The notes under the pieces were generated by a model that ran no database searches, had not been told where the DNA came from, and saw only the letters and a program-made list of their open reading frames with translations. Both the position numbers and the translations under genes were made by a program. This document shows positions 8,130 to 17,524 of a stretch of 61,338 nt of DNA, one piece after another (within the stretch, counting starts at the first letter, position 1; every line of letters begins with the position of its first letter). The stretch lies in NCBI GenBank assembly GCA_002723115.1, contig PBNL01000054.1, positions 1 to 61,338 on the forward strand, read 5' to 3'. The DNA is from Methanobacteriota archaeon. Lineage in GTDB: Bacteria; Bacteroidota; Bacteroidia; Flavobacteriales_D; Sanyastnellaceae.

Positions 8130-9577
8130 TATCCTACAGATCCTTCTAATGAAATTGTCAAAAGTTTTTGGGCTTCTACAGCAAACTCCATTGGAAGCTT
8201 ATTTAGCACCTCCTTTGCATAGCCCTTTACGATAAGTCCTATAGCCTCTTCTTCATCTATGCCTCTTTGTTGGCAATAGAATATTTGATCCTCCCCAATT
8301 TTAGAAGTCGTTGCCTCGTGCTCAATTTTAGCCGTTGGATTGCTTGCCTCTATGTATGGGAAGGTGTGTGCACCGCATGTGCTCGACATAAGAAGCGAGT
8401 CACATACAGAGAAATTTCTTGCATTTGTCGCTCCAGGATGAATTTTAACTAAACCCCTGTAGCTGTTTTGAGAATTGCCTGCTGAAATACCCTTTGAAAT
8501 AATTGTCGATCTCGAGCGCTTGCCCAAGTGGATCATCTTTGTACCTGTATCAGCTTGTTGCATGTTGTTTGTAACAGCAACACTGAAGAATTCTCCAATA
8601 CTATCATCTCCTTTAAGAATGCAGCTAGGGTATTTCCAGGTTACAGCCGACCCAGTTTCAACCTGTGTCCAACTAATCTTAGATCTTTTGTAGCAAATCC
8701 CTCTTTTAGTAACAAAATTGTATACTCCACCCTTACCCTTTTCATCTCCTGGATACCAATTCTGTACGGTACTGTACTTAACCTCAGCATCGTCAAGGCT
8801 AACTATCTCAACTACGGCTGCGTGTAATTGGTTTTCATCTCGTTGTGGAGCTGTACAGCCTTCGAGGTAACTAACATATGAGCCCTCGTCAGCGATTAGT
8901 AAAGTTCTTTCGAATTGTCCAGTTCCTGCCTCGTTTATTCTAAAGTAGGTACTTAGTTCCATTGGGCATCTAACCCCTTTGGGGATATAGCAAAATGACC
9001 CGTCTGTAAATACCGCTGAATTTAATGCTGCGTAATAATTATCCCTCTGGGGAACTACTGTACCGATGTATTTCTTCACCAGCTCAGGGTGCTCTTGTAT
9101 TGCCTCACTTAAAGAACAAAAAATCACTCCTAGTTCAGCTAGTTTATCCTTGAAAGAGGTCGCAACACTAACACTATCCATTACAAAGTCAACTGCAACA
9201 CCACTAAGTCGCTTTTGCTCTTCTAGACTAATCCCAAGCTTTTCCATTGTCTTTCTCAACTCTGGGTCAACTTCATCTAGAGATTTAAGTTCCGTTTTCT
9301 TTTTAGGTGCTGAGTAATAGCTGATGGCTTGAAGATCTGGTTTGGGGTATTCAAGATGTGCCCATTCTGGTTCCTCCATCTCAGACCAAATCTTAAATGC
9401 AGCCAATCTCCATTCAAGCATCCATTCGGGCTCGTTTTTTTTGGCACTAATCTCCCTAATAACATCCTCATTAAGTCCCGGAGCTATTGTATCGGATTCA
9501 ATATCCGTTGTAAATCCAAACTCGTAACTCTTCCCAGTTACCTCATTGAGTAATTTATCTTCTTCTGTTTGGCTCAT
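8129..9577 (-). CDS. sufB: SufB, Fe-S scaffold subunit
   Basis: 482 residues, standard length. Conserved stretches are [55 protein letters not shown] and [19 protein letters not shown]. SufB is the platform on which the cluster is built, receiving sulfur from SufE. It follows the iscA-like gene by 14 bp and heads the tightly overlapped sufBCDS block. Confidence 0.97.
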   Translation of the reverse strand: MSQTEEDKLLNEVTGKSYEFGFTTDIESDTIAPGLNEDVIREISAKKNEPEWMLEWRLAAFKIWSEMEEPEWAHLEYPKPDLQAISYYSAPKKKTELKSLDEVDPELRKTMEKLGISLEEQKRLSGVAVDFVMDSVSVATSFKDKLAELGVIFCSLSEAIQEHPELVKKYIGTVVPQRDNYYAALNSAVFTDGSFCYIPKGVRCPMELSTYFRINEAGTGQFERTLLIADEGSYVSYLEGCTAPQRDENQLHAAVVEIVSLDDAEVKYSTVQNWYPGDEKGKGGVYNFVTKRGICYKRSKISWTQVETGSAVTWKYPSCILKGDDSIGEFFSVAVTNNMQQADTGTKMIHLGKRSRSTIISKGISAGNSQNSYRGLVKIHPGATNARNFSVCDSLLMSSTCGAHTFPYIEASNPTAKIEHEATTSKIGEDQIFYCQQRGIDEEEAIGLIVKGYAKEVLNKLPMEFAVEAQKLLTISLEGSVG

Positions 9578-9591
9578 AATTCGCTCTTAAT

Positions 9592-9918
9592 TCAAAGAGA
9601 AAAACTCTCTCCACAACCACAAGTTCTGTTTGCATTTGGGTTATAAAACTCAAACCCTTTTCCATTTAAACCACCGCTGTAACGTAGTTCTGTGCCCACT
9701 AAATACAAGAAGCTTTTTTTGTCAACTACAATCGTAACACCCTTATCCTCAAAGCTTTGATCACCTTCCTTCAATTCAGAGTCAAAATCCATCTCGTACA
9801 TTAGCCCAGAACAACCGCCTCCTTTGACGCCTACCCTGACAAAACTAGATTCAGGCATACCCTCTTCACCCAAGATTTTTTTAACCTGTTTAGCTGCACT
9901 ATCACTCACTGTTATCAT
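9592..9918 (-). CDS. A-type Fe-S carrier (IscA/SufA/HesB family)
   Basis: 108 residues with the three invariant cysteines: Cys36 in GGGCSGL and Cys100/Cys102 in the C-terminal CGCGESF. The carrier accepts clusters from SufBCD and delivers them to target enzymes. It is the first gene of the SUF operon, with a TATTTTTG promoter box four bases before its ATG. SufA and ErpA cannot be told apart from sequence alone; the operon position favours a SufA role. Confidence 0.95.
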   Translation of the reverse strand: MITVSDSAAKQVKKILGEEGMPESSFVRVGVKGGGCSGLMYEMDFDSELKEGDQSFEDKGVTIVVDKKSFLYLVGTELRYSGGLNGKGFEFYNPNANRTCGCGESFSL

Positions 9919-9922
9919 GGTG

Positions 9923-9930
9923 CAAAAATA
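9923..9930 (-). promoter_or_regulatory. Putative -7 box of the SUF operon
   Basis: Minus-strand TATTTTTG, full match to TAnnTTTG, four bases before the carrier-protein ATG; predicts a leaderless SUF mRNA. No recognisable binding site for an Fe-S or iron regulator was seen in the 115 bp up to ftsX. Confidence 0.55.
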
Positions 9931-10033
9931 CCATAAAAAGGGGATGTTTGTTGCTGCTATTCAGAATCGTTATAAATAAGCGTGGGCAATTTTTTCTTTA
10001 GTGCTGTAGTTCAGATATCAACGATTCAAATCG

Positions 10034-10041
10034 CATCTTTG
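10034..10041 (+). promoter_or_regulatory. Putative -7 box for the ftsX operon
   Basis: CATCTTTG (one mismatch to TAnnTTTG) ends four bases before the ftsX ATG. Confidence 0.45.
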
Positions 10042-10045
10042 AATT

Positions 10046-10906
10046 ATGGATAAAATGCCTGCTTCTCAAGCTACAACGACCTTTACTACAATTGTTGGAA
10101 TGACTCTAACATTAGTGCTTGTGGGACTTTTAGCTGTTGTAGCTATGCTAGGCTCTAGATGGGAAAAACAACTAAGACAAGAAGTGAGGATACAGGTGTA
10201 CTTCCAAAGAGATCTAGACCAAACTATTCTTAAAACTGCTCTGGCATCCGTAGAAACTGACGAGGCTGTTGAAGATGCTCATTATTTAGACCCACAAAAA
10301 GAAGCGCTAAAACTAGAAGAAACACTTGGTGAGGACTTTATTGACTTTCTTGGTTATGTCCCACTTCCACCCGCAATGGACGTGAAAGTTCGAAGCAATT
10401 GGGGAACATCTGACAAGCTACCTGGTCTAGCTGAAAGAATAAATGAAATTCCAGGGGTAAGCGAGGTGGTTTGGCAAAACAATCTATTGGCAAAAATCGA
10501 AAACACTATTCGTAGACTGTTCTATCCTTTAGTGGGATTAGCCGCGGTTTGTTTTGGCATTGCTCTAGCATTGATGAACAACACCGTTAGACTAACCGTT
10601 TTTGCAAGAAGGTTCTTAATACGCAACATGCAGCTTGTTGGTGCTAAACCAAGCTTCATAAGACGTCCTTTCATAAAGCAAGGAATGTTGCTTGGCATTA
10701 CCTCTGGCTTTTTGGCATTAGCATTCATCATGAGTGGCCTAACTGTATTGAAATCATATAGCCCAGAAGCATCAATAAATCTAACTGTTGAATTTATAGG
10801 TTTGATGGCAGGTGGGTTAACTACAATTGGCGGTCTCCTAGGAATCATTTCAACAACTCTTGCTGTAAACAGATACTTAAGGCTTGATTTAGGCAGGCTT
10901 CATTAA
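10046..10906 (+). CDS. ftsX: FtsX-like cell-division permease
   Basis: 286 residues with the FtsX layout: a hydrophobic helix at about 15-36, an extracytoplasmic domain (about 40-160, beginning with EVRIQVYFQRDLDQ), then three C-terminal membrane helices with the FtsX core ALMNNTVRLTVFARRFLIRNMQLVGAK. FtsX pairs with the ATPase FtsE to activate peptidoglycan hydrolases at the division site. ftsE is not adjacent. The gene starts a plus-strand run with DUF3098 and uppP, a combination common in Bacteroidota. Confidence 0.92.
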   Translation: MDKMPASQATTTFTTIVGMTLTLVLVGLLAVVAMLGSRWEKQLRQEVRIQVYFQRDLDQTILKTALASVETDEAVEDAHYLDPQKEALKLEETLGEDFIDFLGYVPLPPAMDVKVRSNWGTSDKLPGLAERINEIPGVSEVVWQNNLLAKIENTIRRLFYPLVGLAAVCFGIALALMNNTVRLTVFARRFLIRNMQLVGAKPSFIRRPFIKQGMLLGITSGFLALAFIMSGLTVLKSYSPEASINLTVEFIGLMAGGLTTIGGLLGIISTTLAVNRYLRLDLGRLH

Positions 10907-10920
10907 ATTAAATTCGCATT

Positions 10921-11145
10921 ATGAGTAATTCAAATTTTGCCTTTTCAAAAGAAAACTACATGTGGCTAGGAATAGGAATTGTATTGTTGATCATAGGGTA
11001 TCTTCTAATGAGTGGCGGCGGTTCTGAAAACCCAAACGAATTTCACGCAGATCAAATTTTCAGTGCACGCAGAATTACGCTTGCGCCCATTACCGTACTT
11101 GCCGGCTACGGAACCATACTCTACGCTATTCTTAAAAAGTCGTGA
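10921..11145 (+). CDS. DUF3098 small membrane protein
   Basis: 74 residues with two hydrophobic helices (about 14-30 and 54-70) separated by a loop containing SGGGSENPNEFHADQIFSARR. Length, the FSKENY opening and the F..RRITLAP pattern before helix 2 match the DUF3098 family, which sits between ftsX and uppP in many Bacteroidota. Function unknown; the position suggests a role in envelope growth or division. The stop codon overlaps the GTG start of uppP. Confidence 0.85.
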   Translation: MSNSNFAFSKENYMWLGIGIVLLIIGYLLMSGGGSENPNEFHADQIFSARRITLAPITVLAGYGTILYAILKKS

Positions 11146-11924
11146 TTGAGGAGATCTTATCTTATTTGATTTTGGGGCTTGTCCAAGGCTTCACTGAATT
11201 CCTCCCCGTTTCTAGCTCAGGTCACCTCACACTTTTTTCTGAACTTCTAGGCATCAAAAGTGATGACATTACATTTAAAATTCTAGTACATTTTGCAACT
11301 GCTTTAAGTACAATCATTGTGTTTCGCAAGGACATTCTCATGTTATGTAAAGGGGTTACCAATCCCCAAGATAGTTTTGCCAGAAAATACATAGGGCTTC
11401 TTGCAATTAGCGCTATCCCAGCAGCAATTGTGGGATTCACTTTAAAAGACCAAATCGAAGCGCTCGACAGCCCTCAGTTTGTTGGTTATATGCTCATTGT
11501 CACGGCTGTAATTCTGGCTATTTCTCAAAAAATAGAGTCTAATACTAAAGGTGAAGTAAGTGGAGGCAAATCTATGCTGATAGGCCTATCACAAGCCCTA
11601 GCAATACTTCCGGGTATAAGCAGGTCGGGTAGCACAATAAGTACAGCATTAATTCTAGGCGTTTCTCGCCAAGAAGCTGCAAGATTCAGCTTCTTAATGG
11701 CTCTTCCTGTAATTCTTGGTGCTACTCTCCTCGAAGCAAAAGACTTAGTGGCTGAAGGCGTAACATCATATGGCCCTATGATGGGATATGTAGTTGGAGT
11801 TCTGGCGGCATTTATCTCAGGATTACTTGCCTGTAAACTAATGATACGATTAGTGAAGGGTACTAACCTTCTGTGGTTTTCCGTTTACTGTGCAGTAATC
11901 GGTCTAATCTCAATCATATTATAA
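11142..11924 (+). CDS. uppP: Undecaprenyl-diphosphatase UppP (BacA)
   Basis: 260 residues, polytopic membrane protein. It recycles undecaprenyl pyrophosphate to the monophosphate carrier used for cell-wall synthesis, and family members give bacitracin tolerance. Both catalytic motifs are present: FTEFLPVSSSGHL (glutamate-rich motif) near the N-terminus and PGISRSGSTIS in the middle. The start is GTG at 11142, overlapping the TGA of the DUF3098 gene (GTGA). Confidence 0.96.
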   Translation: MIEEILSYLILGLVQGFTEFLPVSSSGHLTLFSELLGIKSDDITFKILVHFATALSTIIVFRKDILMLCKGVTNPQDSFARKYIGLLAISAIPAAIVGFTLKDQIEALDSPQFVGYMLIVTAVILAISQKIESNTKGEVSGGKSMLIGLSQALAILPGISRSGSTISTALILGVSRQEAARFSFLMALPVILGATLLEAKDLVAEGVTSYGPMMGYVVGVLAAFISGLLACKLMIRLVKGTNLLWFSVYCAVIGLISIIL

Positions 11925-11929
11925 CTCAA

Positions 11930-12472
11930 ATGAGAAATCCCATTTCCACTTCATTAATTCTGTTTGCAATTGTTCTTTTATCAGGTTGTGTAGAGGCAAC
12001 ATTCCCAGAGCCAATGCCTTTTAACAGAGTGAATAAAACATTTTTCCCTTCTACTATGCAGGGTGATTGGACATATAAAGGAGATAGCAATGAATTAGAA
12101 GAAAACATTACTGTCAACGCTCAATATGTAGACCTAGGAGATGAAAACATCGTGCTTAGCGACAGAACGGTTCTTAGAAAATTCAATGGATATTATATCC
12201 TAAGTACATATTTAGACAAAGCTGAGAGATACAGTGTATTGGTCACTAAACTAAATGGCAATGTGCTTAGCGTTTACAAATTCGATTGTGAGGATGAAGA
12301 AAAGGTAGAGAACTGGAAGTCTATTTTAGGTGAAGAGTCCGTCGAAGTAATCACAAAGGATAATAAGGGAATAGATATTGAGGAAGTCAGGCTCAACCCA
12401 GCCAACAATTCTACATTTAGACAGCTATTAACCAAAGGAGGCTTGACACATATTGGAGATTATGTAAGATGA
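11930..12472 (+). CDS. Hypothetical lipoprotein
   Basis: 180 residues from the ATG at 11930. The N-terminus is a lipoprotein signal with lipobox LLSGC (Cys about 20), so the mature protein is membrane-anchored. No known domain recognised; the body is beta-rich with FNGYYILSTYLDKAERYSVLVTK. An upstream in-frame start at 11873 was rejected because it lies inside uppP and would bury the signal peptide. Its stop overlaps the ATG of the AsmA-like gene (ATGA). Confidence 0.78.
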   Translation: MRNPISTSLILFAIVLLSGCVEATFPEPMPFNRVNKTFFPSTMQGDWTYKGDSNELEENITVNAQYVDLGDENIVLSDRTVLRKFNGYYILSTYLDKAERYSVLVTKLNGNVLSVYKFDCEDEEKVENWKSILGEESVEVITKDNKGIDIEEVRLNPANNSTFRQLLTKGGLTHIGDYVR

Positions 12473-14937
12473 CAAAAAAGAGACTCGGCGCCATAGTACT
12501 CATCATCCTATTTATTTCAATAGGTGGCCTATGTGCTTTTGTCTTTTTACAGGGTGATGTTTGGAAAGAAATTGCTTTAAATTCTATCAATGAAAACATC
12601 TCAACTGAAATGAGGGCTGGAGATGTAGACATCAGTTTTCTTTCTACTTTCCCTAGTGTAAGTGTTGTCATCAATGATGTTGTAATTAAAGGCTTGCCCC
12701 CTAGAGCTGGTGTTGAGGGAGATGATCTACTTAACGTTGAAAAACTAGGTGTTGCTTTTTCTCTTTGGGAGGTGGTTTTTGGCACACCAGTAATACGCTC
12801 TATCTACATCGAAAACGGAGAGTTAAGAGTAGAAGAATTTGCGAATAAATGGAATTTTGAAATTACCCAGGACTCTAATGGAAGTGAAGAATTCGAAGTT
12901 TCTCAAATACACTTATCACATATTGATTTCACTTATATCTCAAAAGGAGAGGTAAAATCGACTGGTATTTTAAATAAAGTAATTATAGTAGACCAAACTA
13001 TAGGCCTATCATTCGAAGACCTTAAACACAATTCAATCAATGATGTGTTTGTTCCCTTGTATGGTGAATTAAGTGCCAGATATGAAAGGACAGAAACAGA
13101 AGGATATTCGGCAATAATAAAAGGCGTACTTGGTGGAATTGGCCTGGAAACTGAACTGATCTGGGAGGGAGATGGTTTGGATTTAATTGGTCACTTTTCA
13201 AACGTAGAAAAATCTGATCTACAAAGAGTCTTTTTGAATAAGGAGCCCTTTGAGGGTTGGAGTTATGGCGGTGTCACAAAATTGTTTTTCCATTCCGATC
13301 GTTCATCAGCCCGAATTGACTTCTCGCTTCCAGAAGCTGATTTTGCAGTTTCTCCCGATTTGACTGGACTGTCGTTAAATAATAAAGGTGTAGTTTCAGG
13401 GAAGGGTAGGGTAAACATTGACTACGATAGAGATGAACTAGGATTTACATTAGATGGCTTCAGTATCAATTCAAATGGTTTAAACTTGAACCTAGATGGG
13501 GTGGCTGAGGTTTGGGATAAAAGACCGCTTGAATTAGATGTAAATGGAACTTTAGATTTGGGGTCTTCATATCTGTCGTGGGTGCCAGATGTGTCGAGCA
13601 ACACACAATCAATTATGCCAGTAGAAGGAAATATTTCATTTTCATCTTTATTGTCTATTCCTCCAAGTGGAGACGTGAAATTCTCTACTGTACAAATTGA
13701 ATCCTCTTCCATAAAAGGATCTCTCAATTCAAGCCCGTACTCTATTTCAAACCTGATGTGTGATTATTCTCGTGGACTTTTTAATCTCAAGGGAGCAAGC
13801 TTTAATTGGGCTGGAAACGTAGGAGAAATTAATAGTCGTATTACTTCTTTTGAAGAGGCTCTTGATGGAGGTCAAATTCAAGGCTCTGTTCAAATTACAG
13901 CAGAAAGTATCGTAGTAGACCCAATTCTAGAATGGTGGGGAAATCGCTCTAATTCATCTGATACAGATGCCCCCCTAACAATTCTTCCTCTTGGCTCTTC
14001 TCTAGCATATACTATTGGATCTGATCTTTTAATGTGGGACGACCTAGAATGTTCCAATACATCTAGCAAGGGAGAGATTACTTCTAAAAAATTACGTATC
14101 TCCTTTGCAAAGGCCAATCTCTTAAGTGGCGAAGCCACTATTCAAGGGCAATTAAAAACAGCTTCAGAAAAGATTGTTTTAGGTATAATGGGCTCTGCTG
14201 AGGGTTTCTCATATTCAGACCTTTTCAGAGTGTATGAAAACTTTGGGCAGGATGTATTGAGGGCTGAACATATGCAAGGAAGGGGTGATATAGCAGGGAG
14301 TATGAATCTAGTTTGGGATAAAGAAGGAAATTGGGAATCAAATTCCTTTGATGCAGAACTTCAAGCAAGCATTTCAAATGGAAGATTGAAAGGATTAGAG
14401 GTGTTTGATGATGTCGCAGATTATTTAAAAGAAAACCGGCTAATAGCGCCTCTTGTAGACCCAGAAGATCTAAGAAAGAGATTGTCATACATTGAGTTTG
14501 ATTTTGTTGAAACTCCCGTTACAGTTAAACTGTCAACTGCAAGCATCCCATTTACTAGCATACAATCATCTGCTATGAACGTAAGCCTTGAGGGAAGCCA
14601 AACCTTCGAAGGAGGAATTGATTACACACTTGGTTTTGCTTTAAGAGATCTAAGAGACAATAAACAAGGGGAATTTGGTGATATTCAGGATGATGGTCTT
14701 GGCAACATGTTCTTTCTAGGAATGGATGGCACTCTTGATGAGCCTGTTTACAGTTATGATAGACAGGCTGCAAAGGCTAACAGGCGAAGGGCCATTAGTA
14801 ATGAAGCACAAAGAATTAAAGATGCATTCTCTAAAGATCCTGATAGTTCAGAAGAGCCCAAACCTCAAAATACTCCTAGCAGCTCTTGGCGAGAAAACTC
14901 GGATGTGTTAGACGATCCTGACGATGACGACTTTTAG
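12469..14937 (+). CDS. AsmA-like inner-membrane protein
   Basis: 822 residues. One N-terminal membrane helix (about 7-27) is followed by a very long repetitive beta-strand region. Typical AsmA features are an N-terminal domain with repeated GVAFSLWEVVFGTPVIRSIYIENG-type strands (quoted in part) and a C-terminal AsmA_2 region with GSMNLVWD, YIEFDFVETPVTVKLS and FGDIQDDGLGNMFFL. Relatives form bridge-like lipid-transport tubes between the inner and outer membrane. The acidic tail (DSSEEPKPQ to DDPDDDDF) is low complexity. It is translationally coupled to the lipoprotein. Confidence 0.85.
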   Translation: MTKKRLGAIVLIILFISIGGLCAFVFLQGDVWKEIALNSINENISTEMRAGDVDISFLSTFPSVSVVINDVVIKGLPPRAGVEGDDLLNVEKLGVAFSLWEVVFGTPVIRSIYIENGELRVEEFANKWNFEITQDSNGSEEFEVSQIHLSHIDFTYISKGEVKSTGILNKVIIVDQTIGLSFEDLKHNSINDVFVPLYGELSARYERTETEGYSAIIKGVLGGIGLETELIWEGDGLDLIGHFSNVEKSDLQRVFLNKEPFEGWSYGGVTKLFFHSDRSSARIDFSLPEADFAVSPDLTGLSLNNKGVVSGKGRVNIDYDRDELGFTLDGFSINSNGLNLNLDGVAEVWDKRPLELDVNGTLDLGSSYLSWVPDVSSNTQSIMPVEGNISFSSLLSIPPSGDVKFSTVQIESSSIKGSLNSSPYSISNLMCDYSRGLFNLKGASFNWAGNVGEINSRITSFEEALDGGQIQGSVQITAESIVVDPILEWWGNRSNSSDTDAPLTILPLGSSLAYTIGSDLLMWDDLECSNTSSKGEITSKKLRISFAKANLLSGEATIQGQLKTASEKIVLGIMGSAEGFSYSDLFRVYENFGQDVLRAEHMQGRGDIAGSMNLVWDKEGNWESNSFDAELQASISNGRLKGLEVFDDVADYLKENRLIAPLVDPEDLRKRLSYIEFDFVETPVTVKLSTASIPFTSIQSSAMNVSLEGSQTFEGGIDYTLGFALRDLRDNKQGEFGDIQDDGLGNMFFLGMDGTLDEPVYSYDRQAAKANRRRAISNEAQRIKDAFSKDPDSSEEPKPQNTPSSSWRENSDVLDDPDDDDF

Positions 14938-14961
14938 ATTAACACTATCTTTACAGCCTTA

Positions 14962-15477
14962 ATGGCCAATGACAAGCACATATCACTTACAGAAATTATT
15001 GAGTCTCTGAGTAATGGAGTAGAGTCAATCAATTCTGGTGATGCTTCAAAAGAAGAAGTTCATGAGATGCTGGCTTTGTCTAGGGAACTTCACGAAAGGC
15101 TTGCTGTTTTAAGATTTAAAGCTTTTGAAGCAGCAGCTTTAGAGCGGGAAGAAATTAATGAGGAAAATGATGAAGCCCAAATAGATTTAATGGACTCTAT
15201 CAAAGAAGTGAGCCTTGTAGAAAAACATCAACTGTCCCCATTAAGTTCTGTAGGTGAAGGCCTAACCATCCTTGAAAGGGCTAACTACACATCTACTCTA
15301 TTTTCAAACGATGAAGTAAAGTTCAACGATATGCTTGATGCTGTCGATGGATGCGGGACCGTTAACCAAGCAGTTGATTTATTTCGCAATTCAATTTCTC
15401 CATCAGGAAGAAAGGAGGAAGTGGCTTTAGCAATGGAGTCTTTTGAAAAAAGGATACCACGTATTTTCTTTAGCTAA
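14962..15477 (+). CDS. Conserved hypothetical protein
   Basis: 171 residues, acidic, mostly helical with no signal or membrane helix. The segment SLVEKHQLSPLSS and the later ILERANYTSTLFSNDEVKFNDMLDAV followed by VNQAVDLF resemble a Bacteroidota family whose members carry a FINELF-x-GD...LD..A..YL pattern; this copy looks like a diverged or shortened member. I cannot assign a function. The stop overlaps the ATG of rsmI (TAATG). Confidence 0.75.
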   Translation: MANDKHISLTEIIESLSNGVESINSGDASKEEVHEMLALSRELHERLAVLRFKAFEAAALEREEINEENDEAQIDLMDSIKEVSLVEKHQLSPLSSVGEGLTILERANYTSTLFSNDEVKFNDMLDAVDGCGTVNQAVDLFRNSISPSGRKEEVALAMESFEKRIPRIFFS

Positions 15478-16154
15478 TGAGTGAAGGAAGGTTAGATATC
15501 ATACCTACTCCAATAGGGAATTTAGGTGATATGACAGAACGATCAATTGAAGTTCTTAAGGCTTGTGATTTAATTCTTGCTGAAGACACGCGAACAACTG
15601 GCAATCTTCTAAGGCATCTTGGAATTGATAAGCCTATGATATCATTCCACCTGCACAATGAACACAAGGTGGTCAAGTCTGTTGTAGAAGCTATCAGCTC
15701 AGGGCTTCACTATGCTTTATGCTCTGATGCAGGGACTCCCGGCATCTCAGATCCAGGATTTTTACTTGTAAGAGAATGTGTTGAGCAAGGAGTAGAGGTG
15801 AGCTGTCTTCCCGGTGCTACGGCATTTGTGCCTGCACTAGTAGTTTCTGGACTGCCTTGTGACAGATTTGTCTTTGAAGGTTTTTTGCCACACAAAAAGG
15901 GTAGGCAGAAGAAGTTGCAGTCATTAATTACTGAGGAGAAAACTATCGTTCTTTATGAATCTCCCCATAGGATTGTAAAACTCTTAGAGGAATTGGTTGG
16001 ATATGAATGTGGTGAAAGAAAAATTGCTGTTTGTCGAGAGCTGTCTAAACTTCATGAGGAAGTTGTAAGAGGGAGTGTGAATGACGCTCTTGAGCACTTT
16101 TCAACCAAAGCTCCCAAAGGAGAGTTTGTTGTCGTTCTCGAAGGAGTATCCTAG
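15477..16154 (+). CDS. rsmI: 16S rRNA 2'-O-methyltransferase RsmI
   Basis: 225 residues, tetrapyrrole-methylase fold. Motifs are IPTPIGNLGDMTERSIEVL at the N-terminus, LAEDTRTTGNLLRHLGI, CSDAGTPGISDPG and PGATAFVPALVVSGL, all diagnostic of RsmI, which methylates the ribose of C1402 in 16S rRNA using SAM. Its C-terminus is short (family about 275-290 residues): it ends after GEFVVVLEG, lacking the extra domain seen in proteobacterial versions. The stop overlaps the convergent radA stop at a shared CTAG. Confidence 0.95.
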   Translation: MSEGRLDIIPTPIGNLGDMTERSIEVLKACDLILAEDTRTTGNLLRHLGIDKPMISFHLHNEHKVVKSVVEAISSGLHYALCSDAGTPGISDPGFLLVRECVEQGVEVSCLPGATAFVPALVVSGLPCDRFVFEGFLPHKKGRQKKLQSLITEEKTIVLYESPHRIVKLLEELVGYECGERKIAVCRELSKLHEEVVRGSVNDALEHFSTKAPKGEFVVVLEGVS

Positions 16155-17512
16155 AATATTAGCGAGTGAATTTCGCTAACTCTTTTTACTGTAATTACTT
16201 CTAGGCCTAATGGGGCACTTGGCTTTTTGCTATGGCCGCTTATAAGCATGCGATTCATTCCTAATCTTTGAGCTTCAGCCATTCTAGCCTCTATTCTTGG
16301 AACGGGTCTGATTTCGCCACTTAGCCCTACTTCTCCTGCAAAACAAATGTCTCTATCAAGAGGTAAGTCAAGACTAGAAGAAAGAATCGCAGCAACAACT
16401 GCAAGGTCATTTGCAGGGTCAACAATTTTAAGACCTCCTGCCATATTTAAAAAGACATCAAAGGAAGCTAGCTTAAATCCGCATCTCTTTTCAAGAACTG
16501 CAAGAAGCATATTCAATCTTCTAAGGTCGAAAGCTGTCCCAGATCTTTGAGGTGTACCATAAACTGCCGTGCTAACTAATGCCTGCACTTCAACCAAAAT
16601 AGGCCTTACCCCTTCCAGGCTAACTGAAATTGCGGAACCGCTAGTAGGTTCTCCAGCCTCGGTAAGCAAAACATCGCTAGGGTTACTCACTCTCTTCAGA
16701 CCCTCTCCCATCATCTCATAAATACCCAGTTCAGACGTTGTCCCAAATCTGTTTTTTGATGCTCGAAGCATCCTATATGAATGACTTCTATCACCCTCGA
16801 ATTGTAACACAACATCTACCATGTGTTCAAGAATTTTTGGTCCTGCAATAGAGCCCTCTTTTGTAATATGACCAACTAAGAATACAGGTAGATTTCTTGC
16901 TTTTGCATGAGAGGTTATTGATGCTACTGATTCTCTAATTTGAGAAACTGAACCTGGAACTCCATCTATTTCAGGTTGATCTAGAGTTTGAACTGAATCA
17001 ATAACAAGCAGCGAATATTCCTCTTGTTCAAGTGCTTGTAATATTATCGGTACTTGAGTCTCAGGTAGAATCATTAATTCCTCTGGAACATCTCCTATTC
17101 TACTTGCCCTCATTCTGACCTGTTCAGGACTCTCCTCTCCACTAACATATAGGACTTTCAATCCTATAGAACCCGTTAAAAATGCCACCTGCAACATTAG
17201 GGTAGATTTACCAATCCCAGGTTCACCTCCAAGAAGCATGAGAGAGCCCGGAACAACACCTCCACCTAACACCCTATCAAGCTCTTTTTCTCCCGTTACT
17301 AGCCTTTTTACATTGTCAATTTGTACGTCCTTAAGAGGTCGTGGAGCTTTTAAAGCTTGAGAGCTGTGATGTCTGTGTGATCGCTTAGAAGACGTAGCTA
17401 CAACTTCTTCCTTAAGCGTGTTCCATTCTGAACAACCCGGACATTTTCCTACCCACTGGGCAGTAGTCGTACCACAATCCGAACATACGTATTGAGTACG
17501 GGGCTTCGCCAA
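16151..17512 (-). CDS. radA: DNA repair protein RadA (Sms)
   Basis: 453 residues. A four-cysteine zinc finger (Cys10, Cys13, Cys24, Cys27) precedes a RecA-like ATPase with Walker A GGEPGIGKST and the RadA-specific KNRFG motif, then a Lon-like C-terminal domain with EVGLSGEIRPV. RadA is a DnaB-type helicase that promotes branch migration in recombination. The start codon is TTG (17512-17510): translating from it gives the standard MAKPRTQYVCSDCG opening and no ATG is available nearby. It lies 12 bp after the surface-protein gene. Confidence 0.96.
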   Translation of the reverse strand: MAKPRTQYVCSDCGTTTAQWVGKCPGCSEWNTLKEEVVATSSKRSHRHHSSQALKAPRPLKDVQIDNVKRLVTGEKELDRVLGGGVVPGSLMLLGGEPGIGKSTLMLQVAFLTGSIGLKVLYVSGEESPEQVRMRASRIGDVPEELMILPETQVPIILQALEQEEYSLLVIDSVQTLDQPEIDGVPGSVSQIRESVASITSHAKARNLPVFLVGHITKEGSIAGPKILEHMVDVVLQFEGDRSHSYRMLRASKNRFGTTSELGIYEMMGEGLKRVSNPSDVLLTEAGEPTSGSAISVSLEGVRPILVEVQALVSTAVYGTPQRSGTAFDLRRLNMLLAVLEKRCGFKLASFDVFLNMAGGLKIVDPANDLAVVAAILSSSLDLPLDRDICFAGEVGLSGEIRPVPRIEARMAEAQRLGMNRMLISGHSKKPSAPLGLEVITVKRVSEIHSLIF

Positions 17513-17524
17513 TGTCTTTTGATA

